Source of the DNA: Chrysomallon squamiferum
Taxonomy: Eukaryota > Mollusca > Gastropoda > Neomphalida > Peltospiridae
Length of the DNA stretch: 64,000 bases
Direction: 5' to 3'
Assembly (NCBI GenBank): GCA_012295275.1
Contig: CM022673.1
Location: 7,221,311-7,285,310, forward strand
The stretch's first letter is position 1; every line of letters starts with the position of its first letter. A program made the position numbers and the translations under genes. This document shows, in pieces, positions 33,970 through 46,072 of this stretch. The notes beneath the pieces are model-generated. The model was not told where the DNA came from. It saw nothing but the letters and a program-made list of their open reading frames with translations, and ran no database searches.

Positions 33970-36362
33970 GACAAGCAACTGTGGAATTACATTCAAAATG
34001 GAACACACATCCACTAATGGAATGTGTTTACGGGGGGGAAAAAAACAGGTGATTAGTAACCTATGCTAAATCATTAAAAACATTTCACATATGATACTTG
34101 TAAGAAACACTGCAGACAAATAGCAAATAACTGAACATGTTTAAAAAATTTGTGCTTTCTCAAATAAGTTTATTACTGCAGCCAGTAAAATAAATATTAA
34201 TAATTTAATATATTAAGTGCCAAGCTTCATTTGTACTGATGTATTTTTAGTATGAATAACATGGTAGGTAAATTTTATCCAAACCCAGGACTTTATTTAG
34301 ACAGAGATTCATTTGAATTTCGAATGTGAGAAAAAATACTTAATCACAGCATTTTGAATAATAAAAAAAATTATTATATTAAGATCAAATAATTTTTCAA
34401 ATATTTATCCTGTAGACCATCTCTCTTTCTCTCGTACATACACATACACAATGAAATGTGGTTCTGCAACCAGTAATGGTGTATATCTCACTGGCCAGTA
34501 ACATCAATTCATTAATTTCACTCAAACCTGATTAACAAGCCAACCCTAACCAACAAAACAAAATACAGCTGGCAATTCACAGGTATGAATAACCTGTTTG
34601 TATGCATCTGATAATGAGAATCATTATAACAGAATATACTGTAAACACAGGACTTTTAGACTAAAAGGTTTATCCTTTGTCATTCAAAGGTTACATCCAT
34701 GACATAATTATACAACATTTGATATAATTAATTGATAGCCAGGTGAAATATGTTTTGTGATAGATACTTAGGCATACACCTATTAGTATTTATCAATAAA
34801 TATATAAAATATATTTTGTAACTTCAGCTGAAATATTTTTGGATGTTCATGAAGTTATTATATAAGACATAAATAACTGATGAAAATATGAAATGTGTTT
34901 CATAATTTGCTTACATGATCATTACTTGTGTGGGTAATTAGTGAACATATAAATAATTATTTAATATTTTAAATATGATACTTACTAGTATTTAATAATA
35001 TAATTATGGTAAATCTGTTATAACAAACAGAATAATTTAAATTCACATAAAAACATAAAAATTAAAAAATTAAACTGATCCAATATTATACCAACATAAT
35101 ATTTTTATTATTATTACTAATGTAAGTTCTAATATTACTAATATAACTAATATAAAATTCAGCTATCACCACTGTAAGTTAAAAGAAAGAAACACAAGAA
35201 AAAAGAAAATCAACTTAGTCAAGTATTTTTAGTTAATTTGTTAAGACAATAATTTTAAAGATGTTTCAACAGTAATTTGTATTATTTTCAAATGGAAGTT
35301 TCTATAAACCATACATGAATACATACATAACTATTAAGTTGAAAAATATGTGCTTCGTCAAATAAGTTTGTAACATGAGCCCATTTTATTTTGGGTCAGC
35401 ACTTTAATCATTAAACTAAACATTCTTAACTGCGTCTTAGATATTAAAAAAAAATAAAAAATAAAAATCTCTCAAAGTTAATCTCAAAATATGATTAGTC
35501 ATACAAGTTGACAATAATTTTTTTTTTTTTTTTTTTTTATATATACAACAGTTATAAAAATGTCTTCTATTATATATGCATTTAACAAGTACAAGGCTAC
35601 TATGTCATATTTTATGTAGCTGTTTCAAACTGTTTATCACAACTGTTACAGTGCCAGATGAAAGATTTCTTAAAATTAATTATGTTGGGGTTGCTATATC
35701 ACACAATGACAAGAACATCCCAGTCAACTTGTCTTTAACATGGCCTTAATGTCTAACTGGATAAAAAAAAGAAAGGAAAAGAAATCTTTGTAACCTAAAG
35801 TTTAATGTAGCATGTTATATTTTCAATAGCATTTATGTGTCAAATAAGTAATATAGTGATTTGCAAGTCATAAAAAGCATATCATCATTAATATACAGGA
35901 TATTTTGATGGATTAATGGCTGTTGATATATACTTATCTATAAATATACACAAACACACACGTTTATACAAAGACTGATTATATCTCATATTGAAATTAG
36001 CAAAATCTCCATCTTGCTTTATTTTACAAATCACAGATGTTTATAAAATATTTCAATAATTAATGTGTTTTGGTTTATTTTATTTTTATGGAGTTTATTA
36101 AATCTGACACTTTCAGACTTATTTTGTCGGCAATAAAAATAAGGTACAAAAGGATACTAATAAAGAAAACTTTTTTTTCAACTTCATTTAGAGATTCTAA
36201 ATCAACGTGCTGTAAACTTCTTGCTTCTTTTTTGTATTCTTCCAGTAATGGAGAGCATTTTATTTCATTGTATTTAACCTTTTTACCATCTTCACTCATA
36301 AATTCACTTTTCAGCCTAAAATTCAAATAATGGATGTACTATATAAGTATCATTATTGCTTG

Positions 36363-36395
<33 letters not shown>

Positions 36396-36903
36396 TGCCT
36401 TATTGATTACAAATGATTGATGTTTATTGTTCAGTAATAATTATTATTAAATCAGCTATAACATATTTTATTGTAAATGAATAATCTCTTTTTCTTCGTT
36501 TCACACCCAAATACTAATTAGTAATACACTCACGCGTGCATCCACATAATCATGCACATGTCAGTTCTAAAAGATTAAGGTTTTGATGTTTATTTAATTC
36601 TTACTAGTTTTCAAAGTTAAAATAACCGAACACTAAACTTCTTTCCATAAAATTATGTGTCAAGCCTGAAAACAGTTTTTAAAATTAAAGTGAATTAGTG
36701 TAAATATAGTTCAGTCGAACTGTAATTAACAGTTTTTTAAACCAAATCGGCAAAACAATGTCCTGTTGACAATCTACATACCTGAGCATTATCTTCTGCA
36801 ATTTCTTTGAAAGCTCGCATGCGTCTATCGGGTGTTGTTCTAAAGTACTATCTGTTTTGTCAACATTCAGAACTTTCACATTTTCTGCTGTCGATGCCAT
36901 CAT
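30548..36903 (-). CDS. DUF547-domain protein of unknown function
   Basis: Six coding exons, in transcript order: 36903-36782, 36315-36158, 32343-32191, 31899-31781, 31232-31054 and 30698-30548, giving 293 aa; all phases agree. The signature motifs of the DUF547 family are plain: VFFINVYNALTIHGL (spliced across exons 2 and 3), YIFTLDDIEHGILRGN (exons 3 and 4), DPRIHFALVCGAKSCPAINV (exons 4 and 5), then WLSKLFQWYREDFGE and a short C-terminus ending at 30548. DUF547 proteins are found in bacteria, plants and many animals; the biochemical role is unknown to me. No signal peptide or membrane helix is seen, so it is probably intracellular. In plants the domain follows a leucine zipper, and some animal versions are fused to glutaredoxin or DEP domains. 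Here the N-terminal 60 residues carry no recognisable domain. The gene is head to head with TBC1D7. Confidence 0.88.
31355..31434 (+). repeat. ATT microsatellite, DUF547 gene intron 4
   Basis: About 27 ATT units, extended by degenerate ACT/GTT triplets to about 31,505. Confidence 0.95.
33884..33966 (+). repeat. GA microsatellite, DUF547 gene intron 2
   Basis: About 40 GA units within the 3.8 kb intron between exons 2 and 3. Confidence 0.95.
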
Positions 36904-37180
36904 GTCTCACCAAATTGCCACTAGAGTGACCTCGTTTGACAACAATTCGAAACGCCATCTAACGGTAAATATACTTAGGTACCAGTTTTCCATTAAAGTT
37001 GCGCTTTTCACATTCATAATGTCATATTATCCTTCGACGTTAAACATCACGTGGACCAGTTAACGGGTACTCGCTCTTGTCATCTGCTACAGTTTAATGT
37101 TAGCTGTAACATTGTACTGACTTCATAATTGTCTTTGTAATAATTATTTCAGTACATAGTTAATTTAGCGGGTGTGCGTT
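36904..37180. promoter_or_regulatory. Shared divergent promoter interval (DUF547 gene / TBC1D7)
   Basis: Only 277 bp separate the ATG of the DUF547 gene (36903, - strand) from the ATG of TBC1D7 (37181, + strand). Both 5'UTRs and core promoters must fit here unless one lies inside the other gene. Visible elements: a palindromic E-box CACGTG at 37048-37053 (in TCACGTGG context) and CGCCATCT at about 36953. No TATA box is seen. The stretch is less AT-rich than the flanking introns. Confidence 0.6.
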
Positions 37181-40100
37181 ATGACTGAAGAAAGGAATTT
37201 TCGTACTTACTACTATGAAAAATTTGGCTTTCTCGGTGTAGAAGAAAAAAAAGCAATTGAGATTCTACTTAAAGAACAGCCGTTAGATGTGGAAAAACTA
37301 AGACTATTTTGCCTCCGTTTCCCCGTTCCTGCCATGTATAGACTGTATTTATGGAAAATACTTCTTGGTAAAACACAGAACACCGCTATTTATCATACTG
37401 CATAATTATTACTTGCTTTATTAAATATGTCTACGAAATACTGTTGACATGTGTTGAAGATAATGGGAACTGTCACTGACGTTCAAAAGTAAAACTATTC
37501 TACATCCACCCCGACATAAATCATATTTTTAGTAACTAAAAGATTGATGATGTGAAATAAATGAAAATGTTTACGTGGCAGTAATGTCATTTTATTTATA
37601 TTTTTCCCTAGCAGATTTATACATACATGCCTTTTTTTTAAAGTTTGTGAATAGTGGCTTATCTATAATAATATGTATCACCATGATTACAATATAAATT
37701 TAATAATTGTTTTGTCATGGGTATAAATCTTTCTACAAGTTTAGCCCCATTAAATATATAAATAACACTTAAACGTATTATGTATTTGTTATTTACCAAG
37801 CTGTCAGTAAAGTAGTGAAGGATGCTTTAAGTACAATTTTCCACATGTTCTGCTTATTATGGCTCTGCTTACGACTTAACTGATCTCTGTAATTTCAGGT
37901 ATTCTTCCAGCAAATCAACCATCTCACGACTTTGTGATGAAGCAGAGAACACAGCAGTACAAAGATTGTCATCATGGGCTAATGTTAATGAGGAGAATTT
38001 CTGAACAAACTCCTCTGGAAGAGGTGCTGCTGAAAATGTATTTACTTGAAGAAGGAGTTCTTCCATTCAAAGACAAAGATCTGGTATAATTTTTATTCTT
38101 CTTTTAGCTTTCAGTCAAGACCAATTATTGTGAGACGGAGCATCGAGTTAGACACATGAATATGTTTGTTTAATAATTTTCAGCCAGATTGTTGTTAGGG
38201 AATTCATTAAAAAAAAACCTGGCTATGATAATAAATTTTGATCCTTAATATGTAATTATTAGAAAACAGTTTTACTAGATTGATAATTTCGAAAAGATAA
38301 TTTTACAGTAAGCTACACACAAAAAATAATTCCCTTTCAGCAGCGGAAATGCCAAAGATTGGTTTCAGATATCCATTAACCAATAAGCAGAATGGCTTTA
38401 TATCAAAAAAGATTTTCTTTTTGGGATGATTTCCAAAGTCTGCATTATATTTAATAATTTTGTATTCAGAAAAAAAGTAAGGAATGTTAGCTGTAAAATT
38501 AAATATCATATTATAAATATAATAATACAGTTATTTTAGAAATATGTGTGTGTGTATACACACATATACAGTTTATGTTAATTAATATGAAGTAATATTC
38601 TAATAGTATCAGAAATATTCTCATTCACTGCTTTACTTTTGAAATTTATTTATATTTACTTATTTATTTGTGAATGTATATTTTATTAACATTATATAAG
38701 TAAATATAAATAAATATATATTATTATTATTATTATTATTATTACTATTTTTATTATTATTTTATTACTTTCTGGTTTATTGCAGCTAGTTCAATAGCTG
38801 AAGTACAACACATAAAAACTTTAAAATAAATAAATAAGTGACTAAACATACTGTCTTCATCTTTGTTCCTGTTAAATGTGTATTTACAGCAGTTAGATCC
38901 TAGCTACAGATCATTTCTGGCAATGGCTCAAGGTGTTTGTAGCATAGTTGATGGTGATGTTGATCGATACTGGATCACATCAAGGTTTTACAGACAGTTC
39001 TGGAAGTTCAAGGATACCTTCATACATTTGGTAATACAATAATTACAGTCTGAACCTCTTCTTACTGGATAATCATGTTTATATCAAAATAAATTTGTTA
39101 AAAAATCATAAAACTTTCTTTCAAAAAAAAGATCTAAAAAATACAGATATGTCAATAATGCTTTTAAAAAATTCATTGCAAGTTGAATAAAATAAATATT
39201 TATATCAATAAATCTTTGGTTTTCTACCAGTACTGTTTAGAAACGATTTTATGCATTGCACTTTGATGTTACAAAGTAATCAATTTTAAAAAAATCTTTT
39301 TAATGTTGGTATAAATGAGTCTCAATTACTGTAAGAAAATCTGGAATTATATTTACATTTGTATTCACAGCACATGATTTAAAATAGTTTTTAACCTTGG
39401 GCCCTTGTGGGTTTTTTTAATAGTCTTTTGTTATACAAGTATATGAGTAGAATGAACATACTGGAATGTAGAATAATTATAAGCATTTATAAATTGTAAA
39501 TACATAGTTGTAACATCACCCTGTGTTCTCATATTATTTTTTAAATAAAAAAAAACAAAACAAATGACAGTGGAGAATTCATGCACAAATCAGAATGAAA
39601 AACAAATTTTTATTTAATGGACTGTTAAAAGAAACATTATCAACATTCTTCAATTAAATATTCTTTCAGCAAGACAAAACCTTGCAGTGTTTAAAGAAAG
39701 AAGATTCTGATCAGAAGCTATATAATCATTTATACCAACATCAAGTGTTCAGTTCCCTCCCTTTGACCGATTGGTTTAGCTGCTGTTTCACTGGTGTTCT
39801 TCCAGATACATCTTTTGAAAGGTAGAAAAAAAAAAAAAATCCGTTTCCTGTATTCTTAAGAGGTTCTCTTACACAATTTTCCATTTGTATATATTTCCAG
39901 TTTATTTGTGTTTTATGTAAGCTGAGTTAGTGACTGACTGACTGATTGAAAAAAGAACGTGCTAATCAGAGTATGCTGTTGTGAAGCATGCTTTGACAGT
40001 CATGTTTTCTGACAATGCCAGAGGGCATGTCTGTCACAGAAAAATGTAAGCTGATTTATTATTACCTTAAAAGTGTGTTGATAGAGATGTTCCTCACTTT

Positions 40101-42333
40101 CTGGCCTTACTGTTTAATGACCCTACAGACCTATGACTAGCTCTCCAACCAGTGAGTAAAAAAAAATGTATGCCATACAAGAATTTTGGTTGTGGAAAGG
40201 GCAATATGGCATCTTGTTTCACATTATCCTCTCTCAGTGTCAGTCTTTTTTCCTGCAGTCAGTTATTATTCTCTTTAGTAGCATTCACAATCACCAAGAC
40301 TGCACATTTTATATATAAATTTGTGTTTTATTCAAAACCCCATAGTATAAGATGTTATAATTATCACTGACTGAATTTTTTTGTTCAGTGCTGTGTAAGA
40401 TTTGCACAAATTAAAATAAAGTGATCAGCTTGGAGTTTCCTTTTGACCTTTTCTTTTTTAGAGCTGATTTCTTTATTTTGTTTATTAGAGTATAAAATGT
40501 AAACATAAAAAAATATACTAAAAATGATATAAATGGTGCAAAGGTGACATTAAAACAATATCTAAAAACTGAACACCTGTATAGTATGACTGAAATATTG
40601 ACAAAAAATAGCTTATATATATATATATATACATATATATACATATATATATATTCAGTCACATAAATGTATGTGTGTATGTATGTATGTATGTATGTAT
40701 GTATGTATGCGTGTTGATTTGAATGTGTTTATATGTTATATTCAGGGTGTCAAACTAGTTATTTGACCTCGTGTCTGAAACATTTAGCCTAACAACCAAG
40801 ACTGTCAGACATTGGGCCTAACAACCAAGACTGTCAGACACTGGACCCACTGATCAGTTGCCACCCAACGCAGAACCTGACCAGTTGCTGCCCAACTTGG
40901 AATCTGCCCATCTGCTGCCCAACGCCAAGTCTGACAAGTTGCCATCCAACTCAGAACCTGACCAGTTGCTGCTCAACACCAAGTCTGACAAGTTGCCATC
41001 CAACTCGGAACCTGACCAGTTGCTGCCCAACGCCAAGTCTGACCAGTTGCCACCCAACTCTGAGCTTGATCAGTTGCCATCCAACGCAGAATCTGACAAG
41101 TTGCCATCCAACTTGGAATCTGCCCATCTGCTGCCCAACGCCAAGTCTGACCAGTTGCCAACCAACTAGGAATATGACCAGTTGTCACCCAAAGTCACGT
41201 CTGACCAGAAAACAGTCTGATGTGTGTCCCCAGAGACTGCTACTGTTGGATGATGTGAACAGAGAAAGCACAATGAAACTTAGAACAGCAGTGTCAAAGG
41301 GGTCATCAACAAGGGTTTGTGAAATGCAACTGTGAGGGAGGGGACAAACACATGTCAAACAATCTTTTGTGCAGTTCAAAATGTCACTCAAGTTTGAACT
41401 GCTGTAATAAATTGAATACTACTTGTGATGTGTTTTGAAATAAATGTTTTCATGCAGTTGAAAGTCATTCTTTTCATTCTGTCATTTTGCCTAATGACTA
41501 GTGGTCTATTTCAGTCATTAGGGCAAATGACTAGTTTGACATATATACACTTACATATAAGGCATGCAAATACTTGGTGTCAGTTGATACTGATTTTATA
41601 AATGTGTGTATGAATGCATATAAGATCAGTATTTGTATGCTTTTAACTGATGATAATTATTAACTGCAAAAGTAAATCTCAGTATTTTCTAGAAACAAAA
41701 TAGATATGGTTTTTGTTACAATTTTTGTTGTTTCATGAAATTAAATTGCAGTTAAAATGTCATTTTTATTTTTCATCCAGAAATATCCTTGTTTTTTGTA
41801 ACCATTTTATGGATATTTGAAAAGTAATTAAATAATTTTATTATTTTTTATATATATATATATATAGAATCTGGGATAAAGTAATTGGTGGATCGTGTGT
41901 TTTTCTTGCTTTTGTTGCTGTGGCAATCTTTCTCACCTTTAAGAGACCACTGCTGAGTATGCAGAGTTCAGAAGAAATGATTACATATTTGAAAAACGTG
42001 AGTTTTTATATTTTTCATTACAATTCTTTTGCTATAACCATTCTGAAGTTCTGTGAAATTATATTAATGTAACAAACCATTCAAATTTGATGTAATGTAT
42101 TTTCCAGTGTTTTCTGATGTACGTATGTAAATAAATATATTTGTCAGAACTTTTAATGTCTTGATTTAATTAATTTATTCTCCGTGTTTTAATTATTGTT
42201 TTACTCCTTCTCCTACTCCTACTCCTAAAACTCCTACTAAAGCTCCTCCTCCTAATAATAGCACCACCATCATCACAACTATTACCACTACTCCCACTGC
42301 TACTACTATTTCTACTATTGTTTTTATTGTTAC

Positions 42334-42411
<78 letters not shown>

Positions 42412-42533
42412 AGATTCCTGATGACTGTGGGGATAGATTAGTCAGTGAGGCAATAGATCTGTGGCAAAAACATGGAGGACATCACGTACAGACAAAATCG
42501 GATTCACCAAACTTTGATAAACTACCTACTTGA
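37181..42533 (+). CDS. TBC1D7: TBC1 domain family member 7 (TSC complex subunit)
   Basis: Six coding exons: 37181-37367, 37899-38083, 38890-39030, 39670-39821, 41868-41997 and 42414-42533, giving 304 aa (human 293). TBC1D7 binds TSC1 and stabilises the TSC1-TSC2 complex that restrains Rheb and mTORC1. Seen along the TBC fold: [20 protein letters not shown] at the N-terminus, [75 protein letters not shown] and the closing [20 protein letters not shown]. Intron 4 (39822-41867) contains a probable DNA transposon. The last acceptor (AAG, 42411-42413) directly follows an ATT microsatellite. I see no AATAAA between this stop and the orphan exon at 43343. Confidence 0.95.
40787..40844 (+). repeat. 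29-bp tandem duplication inside the hAT-like element
   Basis: Two adjacent copies beginning GCCTAACAACCAAGACTGTC and ending in CAGACATTGG or CAGACACTGG, at 40787-40815 and 40816-40844, differing at one base. Confidence 0.9.
40855..41205 (+). repeat. 27-bp minisatellite, 13 copies
   Basis: Thirteen imperfect 27-bp units of the form CAGTTGCCNNCCAACNCNGA followed by RYCTGAC. Higher-order alternation of unit types is visible: units 2-3 and 10-11 are near duplicates. Because the unit is a multiple of three, frames on both strands stay open (for example 103 codons at 40858-41169), which I do not take as coding. Confidence 0.95.
41483..41529. repeat. Inverted repeat / hairpin near the right end of the hAT-like element
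   Basis: CATTTTGCCTAATGACT (41483-41499) pairs with AGTCATTAGGGCAAATG (41513-41529) across a 13-base loop, with two mismatches. It partly overlaps the right terminal inverted repeat and suggests an inverted duplication of the end sequence. Confidence 0.8.
42334..42409 (+). repeat. ATT microsatellite abutting TBC1D7 exon 6 acceptor
   Basis: About 25 ATT units ending four bases before the exon at 42414. The array occupies the usual polypyrimidine-tract position. Confidence 0.95.
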
Positions 42534-43342
42534 GTTCAGTCGGAATTTCAGTTCAAGTATGCACAACAAGTCTTTCACAGAACACACCTGAAATGGCAAA
42601 CTAATCATGAAACCTCCACGGTGTCATAACTTAAATATTATACAGAAAAGCCAAAGGAGACAGAGCACAACTAGTTTTAATTAAGAATATTTGATTATAC
42701 AGGTAAAAGGTAAAGGCACAGAAAAAGCAACAGTTTAATCGTTGCCTCAGGATTGATTTAAATTGAAAGTGTTTGGTTTAAAAAAAAAAAAAAAATTGTA
42801 TTATTTACTAAAGCTTTAATTCTCGATGAAGAGAGATTGATTTTATTACACATTTGTTGATGTTTTTGTTTTTCATAGTTTTAATATTGCAAAAAAGTCT
42901 AATTTGGTGAACTTATTTGTTATTGTTTTATGTAGCTTTAATTTTAAAGAAAAATGTTTGTTCTGTTTTTCTTTAATATTTTGTTGTTGTTTTTTCTCTA
43001 ATATATTCTGAACAGTGGACTGATAACGAATTATTAATATATATATGCATGTATGTATGTGTGTAATTATTTTGATTGCTATTTTTTTTAATACAATTTT
43101 TTTGTGAATTGTCTCCCTTATATTACAAGGGTATTCTTGTTTTTGGGGCTCAACTTTTAAATAGTTTTCTTTTTTAGTGTATTTTATCTTTTTAATCAAT
43201 ATTATTATTAAATCACATTTTAGTTATTCATAATGTTTATTTTTCAGAACTAATTTCAAAATTAATTTTCAATTTCGTTATGAAAGAAATTGTAATGTAT
43301 CAATTTTTTTAAATTTTTCTTAATTTCTTTTGTTGATTACAG

Positions 43343-43558
43343 ACATGGTGTGACATACATAGAGCTAAAGATCTAGTCACTGAACCTCTCAGTCTGAATG
43401 ATAAATATTTTTCCTATGATTTCTTTTTGAATGAGTTATTATTTTTGTTATTTTTGTTAGGCCTTGGTATACTTGGTGCATTCTCTTATAGGAAGAAACA
43501 TATTGAAGATGGTCATCATCCATATAAACTGCAGTTTACCAGAATCTCAATGTTTTAA
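43343..43558 (+). CDS. Orphan exon-like ORF with one transmembrane segment (possible alternative last exon of TBC1D7)
   Basis: An acceptor GATTACAG (AG at 43341-43342) is followed by an unbroken 71-codon frame to TAA at 43556-43558, beginning TWCDIHRAKDLVTEPLSLN. It contains a strongly hydrophobic helix, NELLFLLFLLGLGILGAF, followed by a basic turn (SYRKKHIEDGHH) and a short tail, the look of a single-pass membrane anchor. No ATG heads it. An open frame this long is unlikely in sequence of this AT content. Read in phase 0 it would join TBC1D7 exon 5 (which ends in phase 0 at 41997) in place of exon 6. AATAAA signals follow at about 43,698. I do not recognise the sequence; it could also be a lone exon of another gene or a pseudogene fragment. 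Confidence 0.4.
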   Translation, partial: TWCDIHRAKDLVTEPLSLNDKYFSYDFFLNELLFLLFLLGLGILGAFSYRKKHIEDGHHPYKLQFTRISMF

Positions 43559-44389
43559 TGTAAAACACTACTTCATAATTGGTAATTCATTGTAATTGCC
43601 TAAGATTGTGTTAATGAATGATTGTTGTTATAGTTTTAATGATATAACTTTAGTATTATGTTTGAAATATGTGGACTCATAAACCAGAAATATAAATTAA
43701 TAAATAAATAAAGATTCAAATGTAGGTTAATCAAATCCATATACCATGTTATTCAAGATTCTGTTATTTACTGTATATTGTTTAACATTTTAATTGTAAT
43801 TTTTTAATTTATTTTTTATTATTATTTCTTAAATTGAATTTGTATGGCATATACTTTTATAAAAAAAAAAAAAAAAAAAAAAATTAAAGAAATAAAGAAA
43901 GTTCAAGCAAGGCAGTTTTAGGTGCACTCCCTGATTTTTATCAGACACATTTATTATTCTTATTCTTATTCTTATTAGCTTATTTAGCTCATTTTTAAAT
44001 TGTCTTCTTGAAACACTCTCGTTATATTTATAATTTAGACATTTGAATTATTTTAAATCTGATCTTTTAAGTTTGTGAAAGAACAACTTTTAGATTGGGA
44101 ATTTTAAATATTCCCCTTTTCTACTGCTTTCAAAATCACATTTTTAAGGCAATTTTTTAATTTTTTAGAAATATTATTTAAGTTTTCAGTTTTATCATTT
44201 TAGATATTATATTTGAAAACCATAAATTAAGAATTATATACATTGTTATTGTTTTATTAACTAACAATAAATTCTGATATTTCTTTAACAAACCTTAATA
44301 AAAGTGAGTTAATACAGTGATATTGGGAGGACTGAGAACAAGAAAAATCTTACTGTCATAAAATAAATATCAACCAGATATTCAGATAT

Positions 44390-44653
44390 AAAAAAAAAAA
44401 AAAATATATATATATAAAGAAAAACACACCTTAAAATATTTTCCAGTTCTTAGTTATTTACATTCCAAAACATTGTAATCTATGATTCATTCTTGTCAGA
44501 TAATGTGTGTGTGTGTGTGTGTGTGATATACTAATACAATATTTTTTAATTTTTCAAAATTCAGTGTCAGTTATAACTTACATTATGCTGTTACGTTTTG
44601 TCATTTACTGATATAGAATATTATTTATCAAATCTGTATTTATTTATTTTCTG

Positions 44654-44695
<42 letters not shown>
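44390..44695 (+). repeat. Dispersed repeat, copy 1
   Basis: Runs from AAAACACACCTTAAAATATTTT through a GT microsatellite, GTCATTTACTGATATAGAA, TTATTTATCAA and TTTATTTTCTGC into an ATT array. The same order of blocks recurs at 45302-45525. Confidence 0.75.
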
Positions 44696-44697
<2 letters not shown>

Positions 44698-45301
44698 TAA
44701 ACATAGCATTATAAATAAAATAAATAAATAATAAATAAATCTCAGATTTGCCTAAACTTTGTCAGTCACATTTAATTAAGAACCAGTTACTTTGTTTTAA
44801 CATGGAATGCAATGAAAACTTCATAAAAGTGATATGAGTTACGTCTGCATACAATTATGGAAAACCCATCCCTCTTTTAAAAAAAGGAGAAAAACATAGT
44901 TACATGAATTTTTAATTAGTATTAATGTACGTATTGACTAGCATTTCAATGATAAGATGATAAAACAGGAAGATAAATATTAATATATTATTTGTACGAA
45001 ATTAAAATAAGAAACTACATTAACTGTCACAGGTATTAGGTAGAGGTTATCTGATATGATGTGCATGGGTACTTATGTTAATTAGCTTTGCTGATCAAAA
45101 GAGAAATAAAACGCATCTGTTTTAACAGTTTAATTTAATCATGACTGATGTAAAGAAGGAAAAAAAAATTGTTACAGTTTATGGTATTATGCATAGAACA
45201 TTAATACTGACATTTTCCTCAATAAAAGAAAAGTGTCATATTTTGTTTAACTTTGTTATTGTCTTTTAATTACCTCTCTGTGTGTGCAACAAGATATTCA
45301 G

Positions 45302-45375
45302 ACAAAAAAAAAAACACACACCTTAAGATATTTTACATTCCAAGACACTGTTCTATGATTCATCCTCATCCGATA

Positions 45376-45421
<46 letters not shown>

Positions 45422-45494
45422 TACAATTTGATTTTAAATTTTGTCATTTACTGATATAGAACGTTATTTATCAACTTTGGTATTTATTTTCTGC

Positions 45495-45525
<31 letters not shown>
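45302..45525 (+). repeat. Dispersed repeat, copy 2
   Basis: Direct-orientation relative of 44390-44695: ACACACACCTTAAGATATTTT, ACATTCCAAGACACTGTTCTA, TGATTCATCCTCATCCGATA, a longer GT array (45377-45420), TTTGTCATTTACTGATATAG, then an ATT array. It lacks about 60-80 bases present in copy 1. Confidence 0.75.
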
Positions 45526-45531
<6 letters not shown>

Positions 45532-45700
45532 TATTGTTTTAGATTGCTTGGCAGAGAATATTTTTGTTTTACTTTCTTTAATTTACAGTGTTAGTGTTTG
45601 TTGCTAATCATAAATTTTGAGTTTAATTTTTTTCAAATTATAATATGTCACCGCATTCTCCATCACTACAGCAACTATATTTACATAATTATTATATCTC

Positions 45701-45742
<42 letters not shown>

Positions 45743-46041
45743 GTTATTATTATTATTACTATTGCTATTATTATTTGTAGTATTATTAGTAACACATACC
45801 AGTGTTAATAATAAAATGATATACTTAACATTTTTTAATTAGAAACTTAGCAAAGAAATAAATATTAAATTAAAATTTAGAATGGCTAAAACAGAAAATT
45901 TATACTTGAAGATGAACTACTGGGTGACTATTCACCTTTGTTTTATATTAAATTACCAATAATATTTATAAACTCAAAAGATATGTTGGAAAGGTAACAT
46001 TATTAATGTTCTTGACATATTATCAGTTTTGTTAGTATATA

Positions 46042-46072
<31 letters not shown>

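Larger units (their letters stand above)
40744..41541. mobile_element. hAT-like non-autonomous DNA element inside TBC1D7 intron 4
   Basis: The left end CAGGGTGTCAAACTAG (from 40744) resembles typical hAT termini. TGTCAAACTAGTTATTTG (40748-40765) is matched in inverted orientation by CAAATGACTAGTTTGACA (41524-41541), 17 of 18 positions. The interior holds a 29-bp direct duplication, a 27-bp minisatellite and a right-end hairpin. No transposase is encoded. The right end lacks the outermost CAGGG complement and I could not identify a target-site duplication, so the family assignment is tentative. Confidence 0.55.

Noticed and set aside
40858-41188. Frames of up to 103 codons through the 27-bp minisatellite on both strands
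   Set aside because: Open on both strands because of the unit length, within an intron and inside a transposon-like element; no start context or splice sites.
42170-42412. Poly-Asn and poly-Leu frames (also at 31326, 48565, 51334, 52553, 57127)
   Set aside because: Translations of ATT arrays.
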